Shown here: piece by piece, positions 25,559 through 34,952 of the stretch
Layout: each line of letters begins with the position of its first letter
Position numbering within the stretch: the first letter of the stretch is position 1
Assembly (NCBI RefSeq): GCF_001746205.1
Contig: NZ_MDCO01000009.1
Coordinates: 186,001 to 250,000, forward strand
Direction of reading: 5' to 3'
DNA length: 64,000 bases
Source of the DNA: Brachyspira hampsonii
GTDB taxonomy: Bacteria > Spirochaetota > Brachyspiria > Brachyspirales > Brachyspiraceae
Notes under the pieces: model-generated
Told to the model about the DNA's origin: nothing
The model's input: the letters and a program-made list of their open reading frames with translations, nothing else
Database searches by the model: none
Position numbers and translations under genes: made by a program

Positions 25559-25719
25559 TTTTAAGCAAAAACTATATTATGTAAACTTATTGTTATCATA
25601 ACATATTCTACAGCATTTATTTTTTAATATTTTTTAATATTTTCCTTGATTTAATCTTACATTGATTTACAATTACATAGTAAATTTGTTTTAATTTATA
25701 AATTAAATGGAGGTAATAT

Positions 25720-25908
25720 ATGGATCTTTCAGCTTATAGTTCTTATTCTACAGGAATTCTTAAACAAGATATTTCTTTAAGCATGATAAGAAAAACTTCA
25801 GACATGCAAGCTCAGGCTGTTGACAAGATTATGACTAGCATTCAGCCTCAAGCTGTTTCTGCACCTATGAGACCTGGTGTAGGTGAAAGATTAAGTACTT
25901 ATGCTTAA
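25720..25908 (+). CDS. YjfB-family putative motility protein (copy 2)
   Basis: A 62-residue paralogue of the gene at 25277 and the closer match to the family: MDLSAYSSYSTGILKQDISL, then SMIRKTSDMQAQAVDKIM in the central helix, and the end VGERLSTYA. It has a strong GGAGG ribosome site. It carries its own downstream terminator, so the two copies can be expressed separately. Function unknown; the presence of two diverged copies suggests distinct partners or an oligomer. A link with flagella is by family annotation only. Confidence 0.8.
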   Translation: MDLSAYSSYSTGILKQDISLSMIRKTSDMQAQAVDKIMTSIQPQAVSAPMRPGVGERLSTYA

Positions 25909-25928
25909 TTAAAGTAAAGTAATTTTTT

Positions 25929-25962
25929 AAGGCTGCTGATATGTATTATTGGCAGCTTTTTT
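25929..25962 (+). terminator. Terminator of YjfB copy 2
   Basis: GCTGC (25932-25936) and GCAGC (25952-25956) form the stem, extended by A-T pairs, followed by six T. Confidence 0.85.
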
Positions 25963-26104
25963 ATTTAATAATAAATAAAACATACCAACTATAAAATGCT
26001 AAAAATATACTTTTTTCACTAATAGTCAAATTATAAATTGTTTTTTTAATTGAAATTTTTATATATTATAAGTACAGATAGACAAGCATAAATTGGAGTT
26101 TTTT

Positions 26105-26473
26105 ATGATAGATACACAAGCAGTATTAAAAAATCTAGGACAAAATATAAGAGAATTAAGAAAAAGTAAAAAAATGACCATAGATGAATTAGCTGAAAAA
26201 TCTTCGCTTTCTGGAAAATATCTTCAAGGTGTTGAAGTTGGAAATAGAAACATATCAATTAAAAATCTAAATAAAATCTGCAGAGCTTTAGAAACTTCTC
26301 CGGATATGCTATTAAATATTAAGCCATACAATTTACAATCTTCAGAAGAAAAAATATTTGCCATATCAGAAAAACTTAAAAAATTTGAAGAAAGCAAATT
26401 AGATTTCATAGGTGATATGATAGATCATTTAAATGATATCATCAAAAATGAAGAAAAAAAAATAAATGATTAA
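26105..26473 (+). CDS. XRE-family helix-turn-helix regulator
   Basis: A 122-residue protein. Residues about 8-64 are an HTH_3 domain: LGQNIRELRKSKKMTIDELAEKSSLSGKYLQGVEVGNRNISIKNL, with the recognition helix around LSGKYLQGVE. The C-terminal 50 residues are a charged helical region that could dimerise. It probably represses or activates a small local regulon; there is no adjacent target to identify it. The frame opens with TTG at 26093, but the GGAG at 26095-26098 lies 6 bases before the ATG at 26105, which I take as the start. It converges on queH with only 7 bases between the stop codons. Confidence 0.85.
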   Translation: MIDTQAVLKNLGQNIRELRKSKKMTIDELAEKSSLSGKYLQGVEVGNRNISIKNLNKICRALETSPDMLLNIKPYNLQSSEEKIFAISEKLKKFEESKLDFIGDMIDHLNDIIKNEEKKIND

Positions 26474-26480
26474 TATTAAA

Positions 26481-27026
26481 TTATCTTATGCTGAATTCGC
26501 ATCCGCAATAATGCTGTCTGTAAAGCCCCGCTTCATTAGCTATTATATTAGTCTTTTTAAATCCATCTTTTTTCTTAAAGTCAAAATGCAAATACTCTAT
26601 ACCTTCATAATTCTCAGCTAAACTTTTACCTATCATTTCAATAACTTTGCTATTTTTATGCGGACTTACAGTCATTACAGTAGCAACATACTTAGCATTT
26701 ATACTAGAGGCATATTCAAAAGCCTTTTTCATTCTATGCTCAAAACAAATGCTGCATCTAGCCCCCTTCTCAGGCTCATTCTCAAAACCTTTTATATCAT
26801 TGTACCATTTTTCAACATCATCATCTTCTTCAGATATATAAGTTTTTATACCCAAAGTTTCAGCATAATTTATAAACTCATCTCTTCTTCTTTCATATTC
26901 TTCAATGGGATATATATTAGGATTATAAAAATAAAATACAGAATCATAATCCTCTAAAATAGTACGCGGATAACTCATACAAACAGCACAGCAAGTATGA
27001 ACAACTAATTTTTCTTTAATTTCCAT
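26481..27026 (-). CDS. queH: Epoxyqueuosine reductase QueH
   Basis: A 181-residue enzyme for the last step of queuosine synthesis in tRNA, an iron-sulfur alternative to QueG. The N-terminal VVHTCCAVC gives Cys12, Cys13 and Cys16; ARCSICFEHRM supplies two more cysteines; and the C-terminal YRQHYCGCEFS supplies the last pair. This is the DUF208/QueH signature. YNPNIYPIEEYERRR is also typical. It lies 8 bases after the FlgT-like lipoprotein gene with its own GAGGTAA site, so the two are cotranscribed although functionally unrelated. Confidence 0.93.
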   Translation of the reverse strand: MEIKEKLVVHTCCAVCMSYPRTILEDYDSVFYFYNPNIYPIEEYERRRDEFINYAETLGIKTYISEEDDDVEKWYNDIKGFENEPEKGARCSICFEHRMKKAFEYASSINAKYVATVMTVSPHKNSKVIEMIGKSLAENYEGIEYLHFDFKKKDGFKKTNIIANEAGLYRQHYCGCEFSIR

Positions 27027-27034
27027 AACTAAAA

Positions 27035-28270
27035 TTACCTCTTACTTGCCTTTAAAGTGATAGTCTTATCATCAAAACTGCTTATTATTATCTGATAGCC
27101 CATATTTTTAGCTTTAGAATTAATATCAACAGCTAAATCCCTGCTGCTTCCTACATAAGTAACAACATATCGGGAAGATTCTCCTGATACTCCTCTATTA
27201 TAAATATTTTTTAATCCTCCTATATTCTTTTTCAACGCATCTTCAAAACCAATAGATTCGTCAAAATCAAGTCCGTTTACATATATAGTATATTCTGTGC
27301 CGTTTTGAACTTCACTCTGCCATTTATTAACTATTTGATTAACGAAATCATCTGATACATAATCTGCAGATTTCACCAAAGCTATAGAATGGGCATCTTT
27401 ATCGCTTCCTCCCACACCTCCTGCCTGATGTGTAGCACGGGCTATAGTGGTATAATCTGATATATTAATCGCAGTTATTGCAATATCGCTTCTATAACTT
27501 TTCATAGCAGTGCCTTGTATGGTTGTAAAGAAAGCAGCATCAGCTTTTCCGATTATTGCTATTTGTGCTCCTGTGGCATCGGCTATTTTTTTTATAGATG
27601 ATGAGGAACGAGAACCTCTTGTATCTTCATAGCTTATATTTTCTCTTCTCATTACACTTTGCAATGATGAAGCACTAACAAATTTAAATCCTTTTTCACT
27701 CATATTTTTTTCTAATTCTACATTAAAAGATTCGCTTAAGTTTCCTGTTTCATCTGTAACAAGCACAACTATAAGAGGAAGATTTTTCCTATCCATAAGT
27801 ATGCCCATTGCCTGAAGATTATCCTGTATCATATCCACTCCAACTGTAGCTTCTATCTTAGAATACCAAACAGAGCCGGATTTAGATATATTAATAACTT
27901 TATACGAAGATATATAACCCGTTGTATTATCGTATATTTTAGAACTTATAAGTCTGTTATTTTCTACTAAAGTATTACCCTGAACTATAGAACCAACTGC
28001 CTGTTCAACCGCATTTCTTTTGGCACTCTCAATAGCTCTCTCTATGGCATCAGCCTCTCCTCTTCCGTCAGCAGAAGCATAACCTTCAGCAGTTATTTTT
28101 GTAGTTTTTCCGCCCTTAAAATCAGGATTCTTCCAATTATTAACTATTCCTATTTCTCCTGTATCTTCGCCCACATATACACCGCCGCTAGATGTGCTTT
28201 TAGAAGTTGTAGCACAGGATACAAAAAATAAAGATAAAAATATAAATAGATATAACTTATTAAATTTCAT
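27035..28270 (-). CDS. FlgT-like/LPP20-type lipoprotein
   Basis: A 411-residue lipoprotein (lipobox VSC, Cys19). Residues about 60-150 match the FlgT/LPP20 N-terminal module: ITAEGYASADGRGEADAIERAI, then AKRNAVEQAVGSIV, ending WYSKIEATVGVD. Residues about 165-310 form a TolB-N-like alpha/beta part (LIVVLVTDETG, IGKADAAFF, ITAINISDYTTIA), and the rest contains beta-rich repeats (SSRYVVTYVGSS). In Vibrio FlgT builds the H ring of the flagellar motor; in spirochaetes such proteins are lipoproteins of uncertain place, possibly linked to the periplasmic flagellar motor. First gene of the pair with queH. TTGAGGT precedes the ATG. Confidence 0.75.
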   Translation of the reverse strand: MKFNKLYLFIFLSLFFVSCATTSKSTSSGGVYVGEDTGEIGIVNNWKNPDFKGGKTTKITAEGYASADGRGEADAIERAIESAKRNAVEQAVGSIVQGNTLVENNRLISSKIYDNTTGYISSYKVINISKSGSVWYSKIEATVGVDMIQDNLQAMGILMDRKNLPLIVVLVTDETGNLSESFNVELEKNMSEKGFKFVSASSLQSVMRRENISYEDTRGSRSSSSIKKIADATGAQIAIIGKADAAFFTTIQGTAMKSYRSDIAITAINISDYTTIARATHQAGGVGGSDKDAHSIALVKSADYVSDDFVNQIVNKWQSEVQNGTEYTIYVNGLDFDESIGFEDALKKNIGGLKNIYNRGVSGESSRYVVTYVGSSRDLAVDINSKAKNMGYQIIISSFDDKTITLKASKR

Positions 28271-28438
28271 GCCGTCATAAACCTCAATTAATATTTATAT
28301 AAAACTATTGTCAGTAAAAAATAATATTTTTAAGCAAATATATTATTATTAACATATATTTTATAATAAAGTTATATTTTTTCAAGAAAGAAAATATAAT
28401 AAATTTAATTCATAAAATAATACTTTGTAAAAATAAAA

Positions 28439-29428
28439 TCAAATATCTTTATAAACAGACAAAAGTGTAGGCAGAATTTCTTCAGGATCAAGTTTTTTTA
28501 AGCAGTCAATAGTTTTGCAGCCTCTTTTTATATATTCACATCGAAAACTTTTTAATGCTGTACAGTATTTTCTTCTAGCCTCTATATTAACGGCTTTTTC
28601 TCCCCTAGCTCCGTAAATCAATGGCAAAGTATCTCCAAATATACCTATAGAATATATATTGCATGCATTAGCTATATGTAAAGGAGCACTATCTCCTCCA
28701 ATCAATGCATAAGAATGTTTAATCACAGATATAAGCTCTCTAATACTCAATTTATTAGTAAAATCATCAGCTATTATATTTCCCAATCTTTTATTCATTT
28801 CATTAGAAAAATCCAAATCATCTTTAGAACCTATTAATATTATAGGAACTTTTCTTTCTTTATAAAATAAATCTATAAGTTTTGAAAAATTATCTGCACC
28901 ATATCTCTTACTTACTCTGGTGGCTCCGCCATGAACAAGCAATGCATTGTTATAATTTTTCATTTTACTAATACCGAATTCATTTTCTTTCTCACTTAAA
29001 AAAATCTCTGTATTAATACCATCAGATTCTATATTCATAGGCTTCAATACAGAAAGAATTGTATCTACTATATGCCTTTTATGCTTTTTCCAAGAAGTTT
29101 TTTTATTAAGAAGAAATCCGCGGCATTCACTGTTTACTCCTGCCCTTATTGGTATTTTTGCTTTATATAAAAGTGAAGCTCCATAAAATGCGGTTGTGGC
29201 AGAAATTCCTATATCATAATTTTGACTGATTATATATTCTGATACTTTATCATCTCTAATTATAATATTATTTATATAAGGATTTTCTCTTAAAATATCT
29301 ATTCCTCTTATACCATTTACAACATCAATACTACAGTCATTATAATGTTTTTTTAAAGCTCTTATAAGCGGAGTTATAAATATCGTATCTCCTATATAAT
29401 TCATTCCTATAATCAATATCTTTGTCAT
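28439..29428 (-). CDS. Family 9 glycosyltransferase (heptosyltransferase-like)
   Basis: A 329-residue GT-B enzyme with the ADP-heptose:LPS transferase layout: KILIIGMNYIGDTIFITPLIRALK at the N-terminus, the VHGGATRVSKRYGADNFSKL region, and the donor-site motif IGGDSAPLHIANA (about residues 243-255). GIFGDTLPLIYGARGEK follows as expected. It probably adds a heptose or other sugar to the lipooligosaccharide core at the inner face of the membrane. The C-terminus has three Cys (KYCTALKSFRCEYIKRGCK) that may bind metal, as in several family members. It stands apart from other envelope genes and is followed upstream by the PerM-type permease gene. Confidence 0.88.
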   Translation of the reverse strand: MTKILIIGMNYIGDTIFITPLIRALKKHYNDCSIDVVNGIRGIDILRENPYINNIIIRDDKVSEYIISQNYDIGISATTAFYGASLLYKAKIPIRAGVNSECRGFLLNKKTSWKKHKRHIVDTILSVLKPMNIESDGINTEIFLSEKENEFGISKMKNYNNALLVHGGATRVSKRYGADNFSKLIDLFYKERKVPIILIGSKDDLDFSNEMNKRLGNIIADDFTNKLSIRELISVIKHSYALIGGDSAPLHIANACNIYSIGIFGDTLPLIYGARGEKAVNIEARRKYCTALKSFRCEYIKRGCKTIDCLKKLDPEEILPTLLSVYKDI

Positions 29429-29454
29429 ACGTAAAACTCTTATGCTTATTTATA

Positions 29455-30573
29455 CTATGATAATCTTCTTCTTTTGGCAATCCTTTCTTTTTTTTCTTCT
29501 AATAATCTCTCTTCATTGTATATTTTCATAATCTCAAAGAATAGTATAAAACTCAAAGGTCCCAATATTATTCCTGAAAGTCCGAAAAATAATACACCTC
29601 CAAGTATAGCAAAGAAAATAAATAATGGATGAAGCTCTATTCTGTTTCCAAGAAGAAGAGGACGAACAAAATTATCCGGTATGGTAATAAATATCCAAGA
29701 ACATACTATAAATATAATAGCTTTGATAACTTCTCCATCTATTAGAAATAATACACCTAAAGGAATCCATATTATTGTAGTTCCTATTATCGGCATAAAA
29801 GATGCTATTATAGTAAGAAATGCAAATGTAAATGAATTTGCAACACCAAATACAGTATATACTATAAAAGCACAAAAACCCTGAAATATTCCTGTAAACA
29901 AATTACCGAAAACTATTCCCTTAATACCTTCAGAAACCTGTTTTATAAGTCTGTCAATATATTTTCTCTCTATAGGAATTAATGTTCTTACCTGATCTAT
30001 CAAATATTCTCCGTCTACAAAAAAGAAAAATAAAGAAAACATCATAAATATAAATGAACTTACAAATCCGCCTGTACTTTTTAATAAACCAGCTACATTT
30101 TGAGTAAGATATGAACTTATAAATGTTAAATTTGAAAGAGAAGAATCCTGTATTCTTTTTAATATAGTTTCCATAGATACATCTATAGGCAGAGATTTAA
30201 GGAAGTTATTTACGCTGGAATTATTAATAACCTCATTAACATCTAAATTCATGAAATACTTAATACCAATATTAGAAATATCTATAAGCTGAACTATTAT
30301 AGTATAAGCTAATACACTTGTAGGAACTAAAAATATAATTAGAGATATGAGAGAAAAAAGTAATGCTAAAGTATTTTTTTTAATTATGGAGATTTTATCT
30401 GTTTTTTTATAACTCTTTCCCATAGCCTTTATAAAAAGAGGATTTAATATGACATAAAAAACAACGGCAAAAAATATTATCATTCCGAATGGTCTTAATA
30501 ATTTATACATTATAAACATAGACAGGAATATAAAAGCTATAAAGAAAATATAGCCTATATTGTTTTTATTCAT
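29455..30573 (-). CDS. AI-2E/PerM family transporter
   Basis: An integral membrane protein of about 372 residues with eight hydrophobic segments. FVDGEYLIDQVRTLIP followed by KQVSEGIKGIVFGNLFTGIFQG is the central signature of the family, and the C-terminal GGVLFFGLSGIILGPL loop is also typical. Members export autoinducer-2 or act as ion-coupled transporters; the substrate here is unknown. The frame opens with TTG at 30603, but GGAG lies 5 bases before the ATG at 30573, and the protein from there (MNKNNIGYIFF) begins with a normal first helix, so 30573 is preferred. It is divergent from the AddA-like gene. Confidence 0.85.
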   Translation of the reverse strand: MNKNNIGYIFFIAFIFLSMFIMYKLLRPFGMIIFFAVVFYVILNPLFIKAMGKSYKKTDKISIIKKNTLALLFSLISLIIFLVPTSVLAYTIIVQLIDISNIGIKYFMNLDVNEVINNSSVNNFLKSLPIDVSMETILKRIQDSSLSNLTFISSYLTQNVAGLLKSTGGFVSSFIFMMFSLFFFFVDGEYLIDQVRTLIPIERKYIDRLIKQVSEGIKGIVFGNLFTGIFQGFCAFIVYTVFGVANSFTFAFLTIIASFMPIIGTTIIWIPLGVLFLIDGEVIKAIIFIVCSWIFITIPDNFVRPLLLGNRIELHPLFIFFAILGGVLFFGLSGIILGPLSFILFFEIMKIYNEERLLEEKKERIAKRRRLS

Positions 30574-30660
30574 AAAATCTCCAAAAATAAAAAGTCTAAT
30601 CAATGAAATTAATTATGTTTTTATAATAATATATATAATATATTTTTCAAGCATTTTAAT

Positions 30661-30688
30661 TTGAATTATTAAATATTTATGTTATTAT
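30661..30688 (+). promoter_or_regulatory. Promoter giving a possible leaderless mRNA
   Basis: TTGAAT (30661-30666), 16-base spacer, TATTAT (30683-30688). The predicted RNA start, 6-7 bases on, coincides with the ATG at 30695, and no ribosome site is present. Confidence 0.5.
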
Positions 30689-30694
30689 ATAAAA

Positions 30695-33600
30695 ATGGTA
30701 TTCAATTTAAATGATAAGCAAAAAGATATAATAAAATGTTTTGAAGATAATGGATTATGCTTTGTTAATGCCTCAGCAGGTACGGGCAAAACAAGCACTA
30801 TAACAGAAATATATTTAAAACTATTAGAAAATAAAGAAAAAGTTTCCAATATAGTAGTTATTACTTTCACAAAAGCAGCAGCTAATGAAATGCTTTTTAG
30901 AATAAGATCCAAAATACGAAATAAAATAGAAAGTATAAAAAATACTGATGATGAAAAATATTTAAAAGAAAAAAAATATTGGCAGAATGTTTATAAAGAT
31001 ATACTTACAAGTTCTAAAATTTCAACAATAAATGCATTTGCCAATTCTATAGCTATGGAAAATGCAATGTATCTTTCAATACCTCCTAATATGGCAATAT
31101 TGGAAGAAAGCATTGATATTCAGGAAACATTAAAAAGTGAAATTTTAAATATCTTAAGACAATCAAAACATGCTGAGACAATACGATCTCTATATAGAAT
31201 ATCAACAGAGGATAGTAAAAATAAATTTGCTCAAAGAATACTGAACTTCCTATTAAAAATAAAGCCGAGACTTGAAAATATAAACAGATTTGAAGAAAAA
31301 GCATTAGAAATCATAAAAATAGATGATAAAGAATATGATAAGCTATATAATAACATATATAATTACAGCATAGAACTTATAAATGATAATTTAAAAAGCG
31401 GAAAACTTATAACAGAATGTAAAAATAGAATATCTCTTCTTCTTAATAAAATTGATTTGATAAAAGACAAAGAAAAAATAAAAGAATTAACTTTGGAAGA
31501 TTATGAATATATTAGAATTGCATTGTCAGATGTATCGAGTGCCAAATTGGGAAATACTAAACATGATGAGTTTAAGGCTGTATTAGAAGATTTAAAAAAA
31601 TGCACTGTATCTATGCTTAATTATGTTAATATATTATATAATGAAGAAAATTATAAAGCAGTAATAGACTTTATAAAAGAAACATACAATCATATAGAAA
31701 AAGTAAAATCTAATATAGGAATATACTCTCATGAAGATATGATGTATAAAGCCATAGAAGCATTAGAAAATGATGCGGTATCAAAAGAGATAAGAGATAA
31801 TATATCAGCATTAATACTAGATGAGGCTCAGGATACCAGCATTTTGCAGTTTGATTTCATAAATTTAATAGTATTCGGACAAAGAGAGATAACAGAAACA
31901 TCAAAAACAGATAAAAAATTAATGATAGTAGGAGACAGAAAGCAGTCTATATACAGATTTAGAAATGCTGATGTAAATGCTTTCACTAATACTCAGGAAA
32001 ATTTCAGCAATTATGTAAGATATTTAAAAGACAATTATAGAAGCAATTCTATGCTGATAGATTTCTTTAATGATTTATTTAAAAGCACTGTATTTATAAA
32101 TGATGATATCAATTATAAAGATGAAGATGATCTGGATTATAATAAAAAAACAGATAATAAAGCAGTATCTTTACTAATATTTAATAATAATATAGAAGAT
32201 GAAAGTATTCATTTATATGCAGATGATAAAACAGAATTAGAGGCTTATGCTATAGCTGAATATATAAAAAATAATTACAGCGATGATTATAAAAATACTG
32301 TTATACTTCTTCCAACATTCAGCAGATTAGATAAATATTTAAAAGCCTTATCAGATTATAAAATACCATACTATATAGACGGCGGAAATAAATTCTACTC
32401 AAGAGAAGAAATAGTATTAATAAAAACATTTTTGGAATATTTGATACTAAGAGATCATGCTAAACTTCCTGAAATACTTAGAAGCGAATTATTTGATATT
32501 GATATAGGTAATTTATCAGATTTTTTATTTAGTTTATATGTAAAAAATTTGGATATAAAAGACTATTTTCCCAAAATGGTATATGATGAAAATAAATACA
32601 AAGAAATAGAAAGTATAGCCAAGTCAAAAAGTTATTATAATCAATTAAAAACTGCCAAAGAATTATTAAATAATATAGAAAGTAAAATACATAAGATGAA
32701 TTCCGCTGAAATAATAGAAACTATATGTATTGATACGAATTTTTATAATTATTTAATGACTATGAATGATGCCGAAATTTCTTATGCTAATATAGAAAAA
32801 TTAAAAAAAATAGCAAATGATTTTGAAAATCAAACAGGCAATAATATTTATGATTTTGTATTAAATATCAAAAATACCAATGATAATGAAGCATACTCTG
32901 CAATACCAAAATTATCTGTAAAATCTGTAAAGATAATGACTATACATAAATCTAAAGGACTTGAATTTAATAATGTATTTGCGGCAGGGGTAGGCGGATA
33001 TATAAAATCTAATTTATCAGATTTTGATTTTATAGCAGATGCATCTTTCATAAAACTTCCTGTAAAAAATAAACATTACAGTGTAGATTTTTCTGCTTTA
33101 AATACGGAATACAATAAAAAAAGCGAACTTTCAGAAAAAAGAAGATTATTATATGTGGCACTAACAAGAGCATCAAATAATTTAATACTTTCAGGAGAGC
33201 ATACAAAAGAAGAAACATACAGATCATATTTAGATAAATATCTTAATAATGAAACAAAAAAATATAAAGCAGATATTATAAGCGAAGAGACAAAAGGATT
33301 GATAAAAATTGATAATATAGAAAATAAATTTATTAGTACATATTTATACGGATTATCAGTAAAACCAAATGAAGAGATAAATATTAAAAATGCCGAAGAA
33401 ATAAAACAAAAAATAGACAGTATTTCAAAAGAAAATAAAAAAGAAAACAGCAATGAATATATAAAAAATATTAATCCTTCTTTAAATAATATTTTTAATA
33501 AAAATTATGTTAATATATCAGAGCTATTAGATAGAAAAATATCAAAATTAGAAAATGATATAAATAATACAGATAATCAGTATAATGATGATATAGAAGT

Positions 33601-34084
33601 AATATCATATAAAGATATAGGAATAATAATACATAAAATGCTTGAATATTTTAACTTTGATAAATATCAAAAAGAAAAAGAAAAATATTTGGAAAAAATA
33701 AAATCACATATTCTAAAAAGTAATAACCATTATAGTAAAGAACAATTAACAGAAAGTTTAAATACAGCATTCAAAAAGTTATTTGAAAACTATCACATAC
33801 AAAATATATTAAGCGGAAATGAAGAAATAATTTCAAGAGAACATACATTCCAGCATTATAACGGAAAAGATTTAATAACAGGAAAAATTGATATTATAAC
33901 TAAAAATAAAAATGATGAATATTATATTTTAGATTATAAAGTAGCTCAAGAAAACGAATATAATATAAAAAAATATCAATATCAATTAAATACTTATAAA
34001 TTTATGTTTGAAAAGGTTCTTGAAGAAGAATATCCTAATATAGATAAAAATAAAATAAAAACTGATATTATATTTTTAAAATAG
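30695..34084 (+). CDS. AddA-like UvrD-family helicase-nuclease
   Basis: An 1129-residue superfamily 1A helicase with a C-terminal RecB-type nuclease. Motifs in order: Q motif LNDKQKDII (about 5-13), Walker A NASAGTGKTST (about 25-35), ITFTKAAANEM (Ia), LILDEAQDTS (II), VGDRKQSIYRFRNAD (III), DNYRSN (IV), TIHKSKGLEFNNVF (V) and RRLLYVALTRAS (VI). The last 60 residues carry the nuclease core GKIDIITKN and ILDYKVA, followed by the YQYQLNTY helix. GDRKQSIYRFR and the nuclease tail fit AddA, the subunit that starts recombinational repair of double-strand breaks. No AddB gene lies next to it. The start has no ribosome site and the promoter suggests a leaderless message. Confidence 0.87.
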   Translation: MVFNLNDKQKDIIKCFEDNGLCFVNASAGTGKTSTITEIYLKLLENKEKVSNIVVITFTKAAANEMLFRIRSKIRNKIESIKNTDDEKYLKEKKYWQNVYKDILTSSKISTINAFANSIAMENAMYLSIPPNMAILEESIDIQETLKSEILNILRQSKHAETIRSLYRISTEDSKNKFAQRILNFLLKIKPRLENINRFEEKALEIIKIDDKEYDKLYNNIYNYSIELINDNLKSGKLITECKNRISLLLNKIDLIKDKEKIKELTLEDYEYIRIALSDVSSAKLGNTKHDEFKAVLEDLKKCTVSMLNYVNILYNEENYKAVIDFIKETYNHIEKVKSNIGIYSHEDMMYKAIEALENDAVSKEIRDNISALILDEAQDTSILQFDFINLIVFGQREITETSKTDKKLMIVGDRKQSIYRFRNADVNAFTNTQENFSNYVRYLKDNYRSNSMLIDFFNDLFKSTVFINDDINYKDEDDLDYNKKTDNKAVSLLIFNNNIEDESIHLYADDKTELEAYAIAEYIKNNYSDDYKNTVILLPTFSRLDKYLKALSDYKIPYYIDGGNKFYSREEIVLIKTFLEYLILRDHAKLPEILRSELFDIDIGNLSDFLFSLYVKNLDIKDYFPKMVYDENKYKEIESIAKSKSYYNQLKTAKELLNNIESKIHKMNSAEIIETICIDTNFYNYLMTMNDAEISYANIEKLKKIANDFENQTGNNIYDFVLNIKNTNDNEAYSAIPKLSVKSVKIMTIHKSKGLEFNNVFAAGVGGYIKSNLSDFDFIADASFIKLPVKNKHYSVDFSALNTEYNKKSELSEKRRLLYVALTRASNNLILSGEHTKEETYRSYLDKYLNNETKKYKADIISEETKGLIKIDNIENKFISTYLYGLSVKPNEEINIKNAEEIKQKIDSISKENKKENSNEYIKNINPSLNNIFNKNYVNISELLDRKISKLENDINNTDNQYNDDIEVISYKDIGIIIHKMLEYFNFDKYQKEKEKYLEKIKSHILKSNNHYSKEQLTESLNTAFKKLFENYHIQNILSGNEEIISREHTFQHYNGKDLITGKIDIITKNKNDEYYILDYKVAQENEYNIKKYQYQLNTYKFMFEKVLEEEYPNIDKNKIKTDIIFLK

Positions 34085-34238
34085 AGTGTAACTATTAACT
34101 TTTTAATACAATTCTATAAAAAATACACTATATTTTTATATTATAAACACATATTTTCATTAATTATTACTATTATATTAATAATTTTCTTTACTTTTTT
34201 CTATTATATTGTATATATTATATTTGTGAGGAAAATAA

Positions 34239-34952
34239 ATGAAAGTAATTTTTAAATATTTTACATTGATGATTTGTTTTTTATCTATAATATCATGTAA
34301 TAAACAGGTTATTTTCAATAGATTTAATTTAAATAGAGCTTATAGTCTATATGAAAAAGGAAAAAATGCAGATGATGATAAAGCCTTGCTTGAAATAACA
34401 TCCACTTATAATGATATTATAAATCAGAAAATATATGCTCAGGATAGACTCGCATCTGTATACAGAACTTTAGCAGAAAGAAGTTTAGTAAAAGAGCAGT
34501 ATGCATATTCAGCAAAATATTTTAACGAAGCATTAAAAATACTTCCAAATAGTCCTTATTTAAGATACGGACTTGGAATATCTTATGCCAATTTAGCAGA
34601 AAGTGCTGATACTTATGAAAAAAAGAGTAATTTTATACAAAGAGCAGAAAACAATATTAGTTTTGCTATAAATAAAGATCCTAACAATCCTAATTATTAT
34701 GCGGCTTTAGCATCATTGAAAGGGATACAAGAAAATAATTATGAGGAAGCATTTGATAATATAAAAAAAGCCGTAGAAATGGATCCTAATAATGCAGACT
34801 ATTTAATGTTATTAGCAAGAATACAGTACAGCAGGGGAAATTATAATGAAGCTGTTGCAGCATACAGAAAAATACTCAATCTTCCTGTTGAAAATAATTT
34901 AAAAGAAATAGTTTTAAAAAATATTGAGCAAATTATAGGACAGCAAAATTGA
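34239..34952 (+). CDS. TPR lipoprotein
   Basis: A 237-residue lipoprotein (lipobox ISC, Cys20) made almost wholly of TPR units: LNRAYSLYEKGKNADDDKAL, YAYSAKYFNEALKILPNSPYLRYGLG, AENNISFAINKDPNNPNYYAALA, AFDNIKKAVEMDPNNADYLMLLA and YNEAVAAYRKILNLP. It would act as a scaffold on the periplasmic side of a membrane; a link to envelope or flagellar assembly is possible but unproved. GTGAGGAAAAT precedes the ATG. Its stop codon overlaps the TTG start of dprA, so the two are translated together. Confidence 0.85.
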   Translation: MKVIFKYFTLMICFLSIISCNKQVIFNRFNLNRAYSLYEKGKNADDDKALLEITSTYNDIINQKIYAQDRLASVYRTLAERSLVKEQYAYSAKYFNEALKILPNSPYLRYGLGISYANLAESADTYEKKSNFIQRAENNISFAINKDPNNPNYYAALASLKGIQENNYEEAFDNIKKAVEMDPNNADYLMLLARIQYSRGNYNEAVAAYRKILNLPVENNLKEIVLKNIEQIIGQQN

